64,000 nt of DNA from Pacificispira sp033344895 (lineage in GTDB: Bacteria; Pseudomonadota; Alphaproteobacteria; UBA8366; Aestuariispiraceae), in contig OZ245920.1 of NCBI GenBank assembly GCA_965229685.1, positions 124,001 to 188,000 on the forward strand, read 5' to 3'. The notes under the pieces were generated by a model. The model saw nothing but the letters and a program-made list of their open reading frames with translations. It searched no databases and was not told the origin of the DNA. Each line of letters begins with the position of its first letter. Within the stretch, counting starts at the first letter, position 1. The position numbers and the translations under genes were made by a program. Of the stretch, positions 34,725-48,572 are shown piece by piece.

Positions 34725-36500
34725 GTGACGCTGGACCAAGGTCTTATCCTGGGCATCCTGGCGGCCCTGTTGGGCCTGTTCATCTGGGGGCGTTATCGAT
34801 ACGACCTCGTTGCCCTTGCGGGTCTGCTCGCCGCCGTTCTGTTGGGGGTGGTGGAACCTGGTAGGGCCTTCGAAGGGTTCGGCAACCCGGCGGTAATCAC
34901 CGTCGCCCTTGTCCTAATCTTGAGCAAGGCGCTGTCGGCTTCCGGCGCGATCGACCCGATTGCGCGTCTGGTTCAGCGCGGCGCGGGCACGACACCCGGC
35001 CATATCGGTGGTCTGGGCGGTACTGCGGCCCTGCTCAGCGGATTCATGAACAATGTCGGCGCACTGGCCATGCTGATGCCGGTTGCGATCCAATCCGCGC
35101 GGAAGGCCGAACGCCCGGCGCGCCTCGTTCTAATGCCATTGGCATTCGCGTCGATCCTGGGCGGCATGCTGACCCTGATCGGGACGCCGCCCAATATCCT
35201 GATATCCTCCATCCGGGACCGGGCCCTTGGGGATGGGTACGCCATGTTCGACTTCGCGCCCGTGGGCGGGATCGCGATGCTGGCGGGGCTGATTTACCTG
35301 ATTGCGGTCGGTTGGCGGTTCATCCCGTCCGGGCCGAAGGGGGACGACGGATCGAATTTCGGCGTCGATGTCTACACGGCGGAGGTCAAGCTGTCGAAGG
35401 ACTGCAAGGCCTATGGGAAGACCATTACCGAGCTAGAGAAGCTGAGCGAGGACATGGACGTCGTGGTCGCAAAGCTGATCCGGCGCGGGCGCAACTATCC
35501 TGCCCCGCCCCGCCATGAACCGCTGCGTGCCTCCGACATCCTGATAGTCGAAGGCGCGGCGGAGGAGATCGATCGATTTGTCTCCGAGTTCGGTCTGTCG
35601 CTGAGCGGTGGAGGCCCCAGCCTCAAGGAAATTCTGAACTCCGGCGATGCGGCGGCCGTTGAACTGGTGGTGCAGGCCGGGTCCCTGTTGGAGGGGCGGA
35701 CAGTCGCCCAGATGCGTTTCGGCCCGCATTACCGCGTTGCCCTCCTGGGCGTCGCGCGCAACGGGCGTGCCCATCGCGGACGGTTGAAGGATTTTCAGTT
35801 TCGGGCCGGGGATATCCTCCTGCTCCAGGGGGCGGCCGACGAGTTGAACGCCGCGGTATCCCGTTTCGGATGCCTGCCGTTGCGCGAACGGGACCTCAGT
35901 CTCGGGCGGCGGGACCGAGGGCCGATCGTTCTGGCATCCTTCGCCGCAGCGGTGGTGGCGGCATCCTTGGGTGTCGTGCCACTGCCGATTGCCTTCGGCG
36001 TGGCGACGGTTGCGATCGTCGTTTTCGGGGTGGTCACCCTGCGCGAAATCTATGACAGCGTGGATTGGCCCGTCATCGTCCTGCTGGGCGCCCTGATCCC
36101 GGTCGGGGGCGCCATGGAATCGACGGGTGCGACCGGCCTGATCGCCGATGGTATCCTGTGGGGAACGGAAGGCCTGCCGGTCTGGCTGATCGTCGGGTTG
36201 ATCCTGGTTGTCACGATGACGCTCAGCGACGTCCTGAACAATGCGGCGACGACCGTTGTGATGGCGCCGATCGGGCTCGCCATCGCGGATGGGCTGGGAC
36301 ACGCGCCGGACCCCTATCTGATGGCCGTCGCCGTCGGTGCGTCCTGCGCCTTCCTGACGCCGATCGGGCACCAGAACAATGCGCTTGTCATGGGGCCTGG
36401 CGGGTATGCGTTCGGGGATTACTGGCGCGTCGGCCTGCCATTGGAGGTCATCATCGTGCTGGTATCCGTCCCGACCATTCTGATGGTCTGGCCGGTCTGA
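34725..36500 (+). CDS. SLC13/DASS-type permease with two TrkA-C domains
   Basis: The likely start is the GTG at 34725, nine bases after an AAGGA in the preceding stop region; no ATG fits before it without running into the carboxypeptidase gene. The 591-residue protein has the divalent-anion:sodium symporter layout. An N-terminal helix bundle (GFMNNVGALAMLMPVA and IGTPPNILI) is followed by two cytosolic TrkA-C domains in tandem (about residues 205-380). A C-terminal bundle contains SDVLNNAATTVVMAPIG and LTPIGHQNNALVMGPGGY. Such proteins move sulfate, dicarboxylates or similar anions. It probably shares a transcript with the upstream carboxypeptidase. Confidence 0.9.
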   Translation: MTLDQGLILGILAALLGLFIWGRYRYDLVALAGLLAAVLLGVVEPGRAFEGFGNPAVITVALVLILSKALSASGAIDPIARLVQRGAGTTPGHIGGLGGTAALLSGFMNNVGALAMLMPVAIQSARKAERPARLVLMPLAFASILGGMLTLIGTPPNILISSIRDRALGDGYAMFDFAPVGGIAMLAGLIYLIAVGWRFIPSGPKGDDGSNFGVDVYTAEVKLSKDCKAYGKTITELEKLSEDMDVVVAKLIRRGRNYPAPPRHEPLRASDILIVEGAAEEIDRFVSEFGLSLSGGGPSLKEILNSGDAAAVELVVQAGSLLEGRTVAQMRFGPHYRVALLGVARNGRAHRGRLKDFQFRAGDILLLQGAADELNAAVSRFGCLPLRERDLSLGRRDRGPIVLASFAAAVVAASLGVVPLPIAFGVATVAIVVFGVVTLREIYDSVDWPVIVLLGALIPVGGAMESTGATGLIADGILWGTEGLPVWLIVGLILVVTMTLSDVLNNAATTVVMAPIGLAIADGLGHAPDPYLMAVAVGASCAFLTPIGHQNNALVMGPGGYAFGDYWRVGLPLEVIIVLVSVPTILMVWPV

Positions 36501-36677
36501 CGCGCCGCCCCGGCCGGGGCTTCGTGGACTCCGGGTCGATTCGGCGCTACGATTTTGCGATACAGATAAAGGGGCGCCGGCTTGCGGGCTGCGCCGACAA
36601 GCGGGGGCATTGCCGCCGGTTGCCGCACAAGCGGTCCTGCCGGACCCTGGATAACAGTGTCTAGGGAGGACCGCCAT

Positions 36678-38730
36678 ATGACTGTTTCGCACCCGGCAGG
36701 ACCGCGTACCGCTGTTCTGTGCGGCCCGTATCTCTCCGGAAAAACCACATTGCTGGAAGCCATGCTCTTCGAGGCCGGAGCCCTGCGTCGGCGCGGCAAG
36801 GTCGATGACGGCAGCAGCCTCGGCGACGGCGCGCCGGAAGCCCGGGCCCATACCATGTCGACCGAGCTCAACGTGGCCAGCACAGCCTATCTGGGGGAGG
36901 CGTGGACCTTCATCGATTGCCCCGGTTCAGTGGAACTGGCGCAGGAAGCGCTGGGGGCGCTGACCGTCGCGGATATTGCGGTCGTGGTCTGCGAACCCGA
37001 CCCGGACAAGGCGCCCGCGGTGGCGCCTCTTTTGCGTCAACTGGACGCGCAGGACATCCCGCACATGCTGTTCATCAACAAGATGGATCAGGGCGCGGCC
37101 AGCGTACGGGCCACCATGGCCGCCCTGCAGGCGGCTTCCGCCCGTCCCCTGGTGCTGCGTGAGATTCCCATCCGGGACGGCGAAACCGTGACCGGCCATG
37201 TCGATCTGGTTTCCGAAAAGGCCTTTCGCTGGGAGCCGGATACGCCATCCAGCCTGATCGCGTTGCCGGACTCCGCCAGTGATCGCGAGAGCGAAGCCAG
37301 GACGGAGCTACTCGAAAGTCTGGCGGATTTCGATGATGCGCTGCTGGAGAAACTGCTGGAGGATGTTTCCCCGTCGACGGGCGAGGTCTACGAGACCCTT
37401 GCGAAGGATCTGGCTGGCAATCTTCTGGTGCCCGTCTTCTTCGGATCGGCCGCGAACGCACATGGTGTCCGTCGCCTCCTCAAGGCCCTCCGGCACGACA
37501 CCCCCGAGTGCTCGGTTCTGGCGGCCCGCCAGGGCCTGGAGGTGGTGGACGCGGCATCGGACGCCGCCCGGGTTCGGATCTTCAAGACCCTGCATGCCGG
37601 CCATGCAGGTAAGCTCTCGATCGGTCGTGTGCTGCGCGGCCGGGTTGGCGAAGGCGACACGATCGCTGGAATGCGTCCGGCTGGCATGAACCGCCTGTTC
37701 GGCGCAGCGCATGAACGGGTTTCCGAGGCGGAATGCGGCTCGGTCGTTGCCTTCGGGAAACTGGATGCCGTTACGCGGTCCTGGGAAGACTGGTGACCTC
37801 GTTTCCCCGGACGCGGTCCTGGGAAGACCGGGATGGCCCGACGCGCCACCACCGCTTTTCGCCCAGGCCATTCAGGCGGAAAGCCGGTCCGACGACGTCA
37901 AGCTGCCCGGCAATCTTCAGAAGGTCATCGAGGAAGACCCGTCGCTCGTCACCTTTCATGACGAGACTACCGGGGAATTCATACTGGGCGGGCAGGGTCA
38001 GATGCATCTGACCCTGGCGCTGGAAAAACTGCAGAACCGGTCCGGCCTGACCGTTCGGGCGGCAATGCCCCGCGTTGCCTATCGCGAGACGATCCGCAAA
38101 CCGGTGAAGCGCCATGCGCGCCACAAGAAGCAGACCGGCGGTCATGGGGAGTTCGGCGATGTCCATATCGAGTTGAAGCCCAGGGCGCGGGGCAGTGGTT
38201 TCGCCTTCGAGCAGAAAATCCACGGCGGTGCCGTGCCCCGACAATACATTCCGGCGGTCGAGGGCGGAGCCCAGGATGCGCTGGCATGCGGACCGCTGGG
38301 CTTTCCGGTGGTGGATGTGTCGGTGACACTGACCGATGGACAGCACCATTCGGTCGATTCGTCGGAAATGGCTTTTCGCAAGGCAGGCTCCCAGGCGATC
38401 CGCGACGCTCTGCCGGAGGCGGGGCCGGTGCTGCTCGAGCCGATCAATGCGGTCACCCTCTCCGTCCCGACGGTTCACACGCCTCGGCTGCAGCGCATCA
38501 TCGCGGCCCGACGCGGCCAGATACTGGGCTTTGATGCGAAGGCCGGCTGGGAAGGCTGGGACGAGGTCCAGTGTCAGATCCCGGCGGCGGAGATGCAGGA
38601 TCTGATCGTGGAACTGCGGTCCGCGACCCAGGGGGCAGGTACCTTTGAATCGCATTTCGACCATTTGCAGGAACTGACCGGCAAGGACGCGGATCGTGTC
38701 GTGGCGATGCAGGCGGAAGCGGCGGAATAG
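36678..38730 (+). pseudogene. Elongation factor G-like protein, frameshifted
   Basis: The gene starts at ATG 36678 behind AGGGAGGA. The first reading frame (to 37796) gives an EF-G-like GTPase domain: P-loop GPYLSGKTTL, G3-like FIDCPGSVEL and G4 NKMD, then domain II. It ends abruptly in WEDW-stop. The rest (domains III-V, GQGQMHLTLALEKL through the C-terminus) is intact in the +1 frame up to 38730. Removing the 13 bases 37773-37785 joins the two parts as KLDAV-KTGDLVSP and gives 679 residues, the normal size of this EF-G-like family. The 13 bases copy part of the sequence 38 bases downstream. This is most likely an inactivated gene; a misassembly or error should be excluded. Confidence 0.85.
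37773..37828 (+). repeat. 18-base direct repeat marking the EF-G-like frameshift
   Basis: The sequence acgcggtcctgggaagac occurs at 37773-37790 and again at 37811-37828. The downstream copy is in frame as coding sequence (DAVLGRP). The upstream copy interrupts the reading frame, so it is the inserted one. Confidence 0.9.
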
Positions 38731-38734
38731 GCCT

Positions 38735-39652
38735 TCAGTCGATTTCGCGTACCAGCCGGAACCCGTTCGTCGCCCAGCGGTCGCCCGGTGCGTTCACGCC
38801 TCGATTGGACGGCCGCAGATGCTGTGGGGCCGCAGCCCAGTTGCCGCCGCGCATGACGCGGTACCGACAATCGCCGTCCTGTCGCGCTACCCCAGTGGGA
38901 TCTGCCCCTTCATGTCCGGGGGCGTAGCAGTCCCCGGTCCATTCCAGGGCATTGCCCAAAAGGCCGGTTAGGCCGAAAGCATTGGTGGGATAGGCGCCGG
39001 CAGGGGCTGTGGTCGGGTGCGGATCGCGGCACGCCGTGTTCCGGTACTCGAAACTGCTTTCGCGGGCGGCGCCGTTCGCGATGCCGCATAGCCTGTCCAG
39101 GGGTATGGCGCCGGTCTCGCCGGCCTTGGCCGCATATTCCCACTCCGCTTCCGAAGGCAGGCGGTATCGTGCACCGGTTTGGCGGTTCAGCCAGCGGGCA
39201 TACGCCTTCGCGTCGGCCTCGTTGATACAGACTGCCGGATGATCCGGCCCCTGTCGGAAGCCCGGATTGCGCCAATCGAATCCGTTCTGCGGTTTCCAGG
39301 ACAGGCCGTCATAGACAAAGCACGGCCTGTCGATGCGGTAGCCGGTATCGTCGACAAAGGCCGCGAATTCGGCACGGCTGATTTCCGCGACTGTCATCGC
39401 AAAGGCACGGGGCAGGGTGACCTGCACCTGTGGTCCCTCGTTACGGCCGCGCCCCGGCTCGTCCGAGGGAGAGCCGAGCAGGAATGTTCCGGGCGGAATC
39501 CTGACAAAGGCGGGACATGTATTGCAATCCCGCTCCGCTTCGGCTGCGATGACGGTTTGGCCGGCCCGGGCGCTTCCCATTAGGATTGGCGGGGAAACTG
39601 GCAGGGAAACCAGTAGGGCGAGCATCAGAACGGCGAGGCTGTGCCGCATCAT
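38735..39652 (-). CDS. SUMF1/EgtB-type formylglycine-generating enzyme family protein, exported
   Basis: The 305-residue protein starts with a signal peptide (hydrophobic to about residue 30, LVSLPVSPPILMGSARAG). The body is a formylglycine-generating-enzyme fold: FVRIPPGTFLLGSPSDEPGR, HPAVCINEADAKAYARWLN, YRLPSEAEWEYAAKAG and the C-terminal YRVMRGGNWAAAP and NGFRLVRE. The true enzyme's copper-binding Cys pair is not clearly preserved. The class also includes many exported proteins of unknown, possibly non-enzymatic, role. It is convergent with the broken EF-G-like gene, four bases apart. No sulfatase gene is near. Confidence 0.88.
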   Translation of the reverse strand: MMRHSLAVLMLALLVSLPVSPPILMGSARAGQTVIAAEAERDCNTCPAFVRIPPGTFLLGSPSDEPGRGRNEGPQVQVTLPRAFAMTVAEISRAEFAAFVDDTGYRIDRPCFVYDGLSWKPQNGFDWRNPGFRQGPDHPAVCINEADAKAYARWLNRQTGARYRLPSEAEWEYAAKAGETGAIPLDRLCGIANGAARESSFEYRNTACRDPHPTTAPAGAYPTNAFGLTGLLGNALEWTGDCYAPGHEGADPTGVARQDGDCRYRVMRGGNWAAAPQHLRPSNRGVNAPGDRWATNGFRLVREID

Positions 39653-39723
39653 TGTCCTGTCCCGGATCGTGATCCAGATTTCAGGTTAGACCGGACAGGG
39701 ATGTCCCGACAACGCGCTGGCAA

Positions 39724-40344
39724 TCACAGTGTCGGGAAGTGCCGACGCCACAGGTCGGCGATCGGCGGATGCGTACGGACCGCCTCCTGAACCGCGTCGA
39801 CGCGAGGACTGTCGAGAGGGTCGCGGAACCAGGCCCGCAGCATCGCCAGATAGATATCGGCCAGGCTCATCTCCGACCCCAGCATGAAGGCCCGCGTGCC
39901 CAGAAGCCGCTCCACGGTCTGAAAGCCGCGCCGCATATGCTCCCGCCCGGCCTCTTTCACGCCGTCAATCCCATTGGCATCGGTCGTGTAGCGGTCGGCG
40001 TAGTAAAGCCGCAGATCGCCTTCATAGATGTTCACGGTCATGAAGACGATCCAGCGCAGGAACTCCGCCCGTCCGGAACTGCCGATCGGTGGGGCGATCC
40101 CGGCTTCCGGGAAACTATCCGCCAGGTGGATCGCCATCGCCGCGGATTCCGTCATGACCGTGCCGTCCGGCAGCAGCAGGGCTGGAACCTGGCACCACGG
40201 GTTTACCGCCCGGAAGGCATCACTGAACTGTTCGCCCTTCTTGGTGTCGATTTCGACGGTCTTGTAATCCGCTCCGGCGAGCGTCAGCCCGGCCTCGATC
40301 GCATAGCCGCCGGAACCGGGATGGCCGTAGAGCGTATAGGACAT
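39724..40344 (-). CDS. Glutathione S-transferase family protein
   Basis: The start is taken at 40344 (MSYTLYGHPGSGGYAIEAGL). The 206-residue product has the GST N-terminal fold with GHPGSGGYAIEA at the position of the catalytic Ser/Cys/Tyr. The cis-Pro segment NPWCQVPALLLPDG and TESAAMAIHLAD (glutathione contact) are present. The C-terminal helical domain has the N-capping motif MSLADIYLAML. It is monocistronic. Compared with the other GST in this window (24937-25650) it is of a different subclass. Substrate unknown. Confidence 0.9.
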   Translation of the reverse strand: MSYTLYGHPGSGGYAIEAGLTLAGADYKTVEIDTKKGEQFSDAFRAVNPWCQVPALLLPDGTVMTESAAMAIHLADSFPEAGIAPPIGSSGRAEFLRWIVFMTVNIYEGDLRLYYADRYTTDANGIDGVKEAGREHMRRGFQTVERLLGTRAFMLGSEMSLADIYLAMLRAWFRDPLDSPRVDAVQEAVRTHPPIADLWRRHFPTL

Positions 40345-40462
40345 GTTTCCGACCTTCGCTGAAGTCATATGCGACCGGCAGGATAGTCCGGGATTGCTGC
40401 CTTCGAAAGATGCCGGTTTCGGTTTGCGGGGGCCGGCCGGCACGGCGTCCGGCGCGTCGCTC

Positions 40463-41956
40463 CTAATCGACGATCTGGGCGACCTGGGTGCGCGGCTCGA
40501 TGGCGGCGTATTGCTGCTCGATCTCGGCGCGCACCCGTTCGAAACGGGCCAGTTCGGATCCGGCCAGGGTCTTGCCCGTCGGCAGTTTAACGCCCAACGG
40601 ATTGGTCTGGCGCCCGTTCAGGTGAACTTCGTAATGCAGGTGCGGCCCGGTGGAGCGCCCCGAAGACCCGACATAGCCGATAATCTGGCGCTGTTCGACG
40701 CGGGCGCCCGGTTTGACACGGCTGTCGATACGGCTCAGATGCGCATAGGCCGTGGAATAGGTTCCGTTGTGCCGGATACGGATGTACCGACCGTACCCGC
40801 CGTTCCAGCCCGCCGCCTCGACGACACCGTCGCCGGCGGCGTAAATCGGCGTGCCGCTGGGCGCGGCGAAATCCAGGCCCTTGTGCATCTTGGTATAGCC
40901 CAGGATCGGATGTTTGCGCTTGCCGAAACCGGAGGAGATGCGCGCGCCTTCGACCGGCGTGCGCAGCAGGGCGCGGCGGACCGACTGGCCCTTGGCGTCA
41001 TAATAGTCGACCCGACCATCATCGTCCTCGAACCGGTAGAACCGTTTCAGGCTGCCACCGACACTCATTTCGGCGACCAGGATCGATCCGAAGTCGACGG
41101 TTTCGCCGTCTTCGGTCCGCTTCTCCGAGAACATCAGCGAGAACCGGTCCCCCGGCTGCACTTCGCGTTGGAAGTCGACATCGAAGGAGAAGATGTTGAT
41201 CAGGGATCCGAGGACGCGGACCGGCACGCCGGACTCGCGCGCGGCGACATAGAGCGAGGAATCGATCCGGCCGTCCGTGCGCACGACGTGATCGGTCAGG
41301 CTGCGCATGTTCTCGACGGCGGCGAAGCTTTCTCCCTCCGGCGTGACCACAAAGTCGCGCAGGCCATCCGGCTGGAACCGCAATTCCGCGATGCGCGCCT
41401 TGCCGTTGGGCAGCGGCGGCATGATGTCGACTTCCATCGTTTGCTTCGGGCGCAGACCGCGCGGGTCGAATACCTCCGCCAGAGCCTCGATGGCCCGATA
41501 GGCATCCGGGCGGTCAATGCCCGCATCCAGGAGGACGGACATCAGCGTGTCGCCGGACGCGATCTCGATTTCGATGGAATAGGGACGGCTCAGCAGATCG
41601 GCCTGCGCGGCGGAATCGACCCCCAGGGAGGCGACGGCCCAATTCGAGGCCAGCGGAGAATCGGGGCGCGGGGATTCCGTGATCGGCAGCAGGGCGGCGC
41701 TCGGCGACCGGGCGCTCATCACGGCTTCCGCCGGATCGTCCGATGGGGTCGGGGTTGCCATGACGGTCACCGCGAAACTCGCAGCCCCGACCAGCCCGGC
41801 CAGAGACAGGCCGCCCGCCATCAGACGGCGCCTCGCTTCGATGGACCGGCCGGGCCGATGAAAATGCGGCCCGTCAAATTTCGTGTCCTGCAACCCTGCA
41901 GCGTCCGACGCGTTCCCTCTATAGGAACGCAGGCGGGAAAGAATACCGATAGCCAT
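40463..41956 (-). CDS. M23 family murein DD-endopeptidase with OapA/LysM-like domain
   Basis: The start is placed at 41956 (MAIGILSRLRSYRG); an ATG at 42034 is an alternative. The product of about 497 residues has an N-terminal cytosolic stretch with RRR before a single membrane anchor (LSLAGLVGAASFAVTVM). A periplasmic region holds an OapA-type LysM-like domain (IEIASGDTLMSVLLDAGI). A C-terminal LytM/M23 domain has zinc ligands His and Asp in KMHKGLDFAAPSGTP and HxH in GPHLHYEVHLNG, plus the TAYAHLSR His. It should cut peptidoglycan cross-links. It lies directly upstream of, and divergent from, the rRNA operon. Confidence 0.9.
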   Translation of the reverse strand: MAIGILSRLRSYRGNASDAAGLQDTKFDGPHFHRPGRSIEARRRLMAGGLSLAGLVGAASFAVTVMATPTPSDDPAEAVMSARSPSAALLPITESPRPDSPLASNWAVASLGVDSAAQADLLSRPYSIEIEIASGDTLMSVLLDAGIDRPDAYRAIEALAEVFDPRGLRPKQTMEVDIMPPLPNGKARIAELRFQPDGLRDFVVTPEGESFAAVENMRSLTDHVVRTDGRIDSSLYVAARESGVPVRVLGSLINIFSFDVDFQREVQPGDRFSLMFSEKRTEDGETVDFGSILVAEMSVGGSLKRFYRFEDDDGRVDYYDAKGQSVRRALLRTPVEGARISSGFGKRKHPILGYTKMHKGLDFAAPSGTPIYAAGDGVVEAAGWNGGYGRYIRIRHNGTYSTAYAHLSRIDSRVKPGARVEQRQIIGYVGSSGRSTGPHLHYEVHLNGRQTNPLGVKLPTGKTLAGSELARFERVRAEIEQQYAAIEPRTQVAQIVD

Positions 41957-42350
41957 CCGCACGAAACCCCACTCCCGTTTCGTTCGTGGCCCGGCCGCGT
42001 GCCGCCTTGGCGCACCGATGCCGGGACTGAACAATCCAGATCAAATTTGTCTAACACGACCGGATTCCGCCTGTTTCTCGGTATTTTCTCCGAATGGCAG
42101 CCCTATCGTGATTCGTACCCACGTCTAAGCAAAATCCAGGCCGGAATCGCGAAATCGTCACCTTTTCCGCGGTTCCGCCTGCGGCCCCTCGCTCGGTCCG
42201 TGCGGTTCACCGATAGCGTTACCGACAGCGGCTTTCGCCGTCAAGCTGATGAATTAAGGCATTTCAAGGGTTTGCCCCCGCATCTTGAAGGCGCGACAGG
42301 GGGCGGGCGAAAAAAAACGACGCTTCTTCAAAAAAGTTCCGCGAAACCGT
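41957..42350. other. Gap between the M23 gene and the rRNA promoter
   Basis: I see no convincing gene or strong repeat here. The last 40 bases before 42350 contain A-rich runs (AAAAAAAA near 42310-42317 and AAAAAA near 42330-42335), placed as an UP element would be for the rRNA promoter. The left part should hold the M23 gene promoter. Confidence 0.5.
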
Positions 42351-42379
42351 TTGACACCCCCCGAGCCGATCCGTATAAG
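42351..42379 (+). promoter_or_regulatory. rRNA operon promoter
   Basis: A perfect -35 box TTGACA (42351-42356) and TATAAG (42374-42379) are exactly 17 bases apart, about 300 bases before the 16S gene. A-rich UP-element-like runs lie just upstream. The short GC-rich stretch after the -10 box (CCGGCTCC) is a discriminator of the kind seen at stringently controlled promoters. Confidence 0.9.
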
Positions 42380-42442
42380 CCGGCTCCGCAACGACGGGGC
42401 GCCACACCGGAAACGGACCGGGGCCCGGATCGAAGCCCGTTA

Positions 42443-42452
42443 TTTGACATTG
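42443..42452 (+). promoter_or_regulatory. boxA-like antitermination site in the rRNA leader
   Basis: TTTGACATTG lies in the leader, just before the left arm of the 16S processing stem. Its place and sequence match the boxA-like element of alphaproteobacterial rRNA leaders, where Nus factors bind to prevent early termination. Confidence 0.5.
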
Positions 42453-42461
42453 TTGATATAT

Positions 42462-44399
<1,938 letters not shown>

Positions 44400-44457
44400 G
44401 CCAAGCGAAAACGATCAGGAGATCGTCTCTGTTCACTGCGAGCAGGGTCGGTTGTCC

Positions 44458-44533
44458 GGGGCCGTAGCTCAGCTGGGAGAGCACCTGCTTTGCAAGCAGG
44501 GGGTCGTCGGTTCGATCCCGTCCGGCTCCACCA
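44458..44533 (+). tRNA. tRNA-Ala (TGC)
   Basis: 76 bases with encoded CCA. The acceptor stem is GGGGCCG paired with CGGCTCC, the anticodon loop reads CTTTGCAAG with TGC, and the T arm is TCGTCGGTTCGATCCCG. It lies first in the 16S-23S spacer, before tRNA-Ile, the reverse of the common order. Confidence 0.97.
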
Positions 44534-44568
44534 GACACCTGGGGGCGCGGCGAGTGAGAGGCAAAACC

Positions 44569-44645
<77 letters not shown>

Positions 44646-45191
44646 TTGCCCCGTCCTGTGACGGGGCAGGATGATCGCTTTGCTTGGCCGCGACGAAGAA
44701 AGGTCTTCGGCGCGATGGAAGAAAGGTTCGGCGCATCCTGATGGGTGTTGCTGGAAGCGTTATTGGACATGGTGAATAGGAAGTATTGAAGCTGGAAGTA
44801 GGAACGGATCCAGCTGGTGATCGGACACATTAGTCTTGGTGTCCGGTGGTCAGCAGGTGTTCTTGCGGAAATGCGTCAATCAACGGATGGCCTGGTGGTG
44901 CCTCGCAAGAAGCGCCGGCAGCAAATCCCGAGGATTGCTTTGGCAATCCGACGACGTGTTTGCGCGAACAGCAAACCCCGAGGGACACGCAAGTGTTCCG
45001 ACGACGTGTTTGCTTGTTTTAGAGATGCACCGGATCTGAGTTCGACTTCTGGGTTTTGCGTGGAGAAGTACCGGATCCGTGTCCGGTTCGGGCTTAGGCT
45101 CGATCTCGGGTTTTGGTCGGTGCGGTCTCTCGCAAGACGTCTTGGAAATGGTACCCGCTTTTGTATGGGGTTTACCCTCATGCGGGGGCGG
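44646..45191 (+). other. Spacer between tRNA-Ile and 23S rRNA
   Basis: A 546-base transcribed spacer without a gene. It holds the left arm of the 23S processing stalk (44778-44792), a hairpin CGGACAC/GTGTCCG (about 44823-44843) and two tandem hairpin repeats (44921-45013). A second stalk segment lies at 45125-45137 and pairs with 48010-48022 at 12 of 13 positions. Confidence 0.8.
44921..45013 (+). repeat. Two tandem 43-base hairpin repeats in the rRNA spacer
   Basis: Units 44921-44963 and 44971-45013 start 50 bases apart. Both begin GCAAA, end CGACGACGTGTTTGC and close with a GCAAA/TTTGC stem. Between them lies an apical hairpin whose sequence differs completely but still pairs: GGATTGC-TTTG-GCAATCC in the first, GGGACAC-GCAA-GTGTTCC in the second (one G-U pair). 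This is covariation, so the RNA structure is under selection or has been copied and kept. Confidence 0.8.
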
Positions 45192-47930
<2,739 letters not shown>

Positions 47931-48085
47931 TCCCCTTCGCATGACGGTAAATCCCAAACAGGATCTACCCGAACGCTTAGGCGAGTGGGCACCAAATCAA
48001 AATAGACAATCTCGCGAGAGACGCCGTCCAATCCAATGGATCCGGCCATCACGCAAAACACTCAAAAACGCTTCAATACTTCCTC

Positions 48086-48234
48086 TTGGTTCCCATCGAC
48101 GACTTGGTGGCCATAGCGGAGGGCCCAGCACCCGATCCCATCCCGAACTCGGCCGTGAAACCCTCCTGCGCCAATGGTACTTCGGCTTAAGCCGCGGGAG
48201 AGTAGGTCGCCGCCAAGTCTTCCATGGGAACCAA
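48086..48234 (+). other. 5S precursor processing stem (arms 48086-48096 and 48224-48234)
   Basis: TTGGTTCCCAT before 5S and ATGGGAACCAA after it are exact complements, giving an 11-base-pair helix around the 5S gene for its release from the transcript. Confidence 0.78.
48101..48219 (+). rRNA. rrf: 5S ribosomal RNA
   Basis: About 119 bases. The terminal stem GACTTGG pairs with CCAAGTC, and the conserved CACCCGATCCCATCCCGAACTC and GGGAGAGTAGGTCG elements (in pieces) are present. It is in the usual place behind 23S. Confidence 0.95.
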
Positions 48235-48260
48235 CACCATGATCCAATACCCAACCCCAA

Positions 48261-48338
<78 letters not shown>

Positions 48339-48341
48339 ATT

Positions 48342-48376
48342 CGCCCGCTAAGTCAAAGGCTTAGCGGGCGCTTTGA
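48342..48376 (+). terminator. rRNA operon terminator
   Basis: An 11-base perfect stem CGCCCGCTAAG/CTTAGCGGGCG with loop TCAAAGG begins four bases after the tRNA CCA and is followed by CTTTGATT. It ends the core part of the window. Confidence 0.85.
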
Positions 48377-48572
48377 TTCTGGGCTTATGCTTCCATCACG
48401 CCCATGGAAGCACTGTGGAAGCAAGAGGGCGCGAAGTCCTGCATGCCACAGCGAAAACCGACGACGCACGTGCTCGCCGCATTCGCGCGTTGACGGAGGG
48501 AGGAGATCTGCAGGCTGCCGAAATGTTCTAACCGCGCCAAACGCTCGGCAAGCCCCGGAGGGGGCAGTGACA
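48377..48572 (+). other. Junction between rRNA operon and accessory region, possible gene remnant
   Basis: No complete gene is supported. On the plus strand one frame ends ...TDDARARRIRALTEGGDLQAAEMF then TAA at about 48531, which looks like the tail of a protein without a start, possibly a remnant left by an insertion. Short GGAAGCA repeats occur near 48405-48422. The helicase gene ends at 48573. Confidence 0.3.

Noticed and set aside
37773..37800. Programmed ribosomal frameshifting in the EF-G-like gene
   Set aside because: No slippery run is present and the frame change is explained fully by a 13-base copied insertion.
37711..38730. A separate gene for the second half of the EF-G-like protein
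   Set aside because: It has no start of its own with a ribosome site and its upstream residues are out-of-frame sequence; it is the continuation of the frameshifted gene.
44921..45013. CRISPR-like array in the rRNA spacer
   Set aside because: Only two units, the variable part is a pairing stem rather than a spacer, and no cas genes occur in the window.
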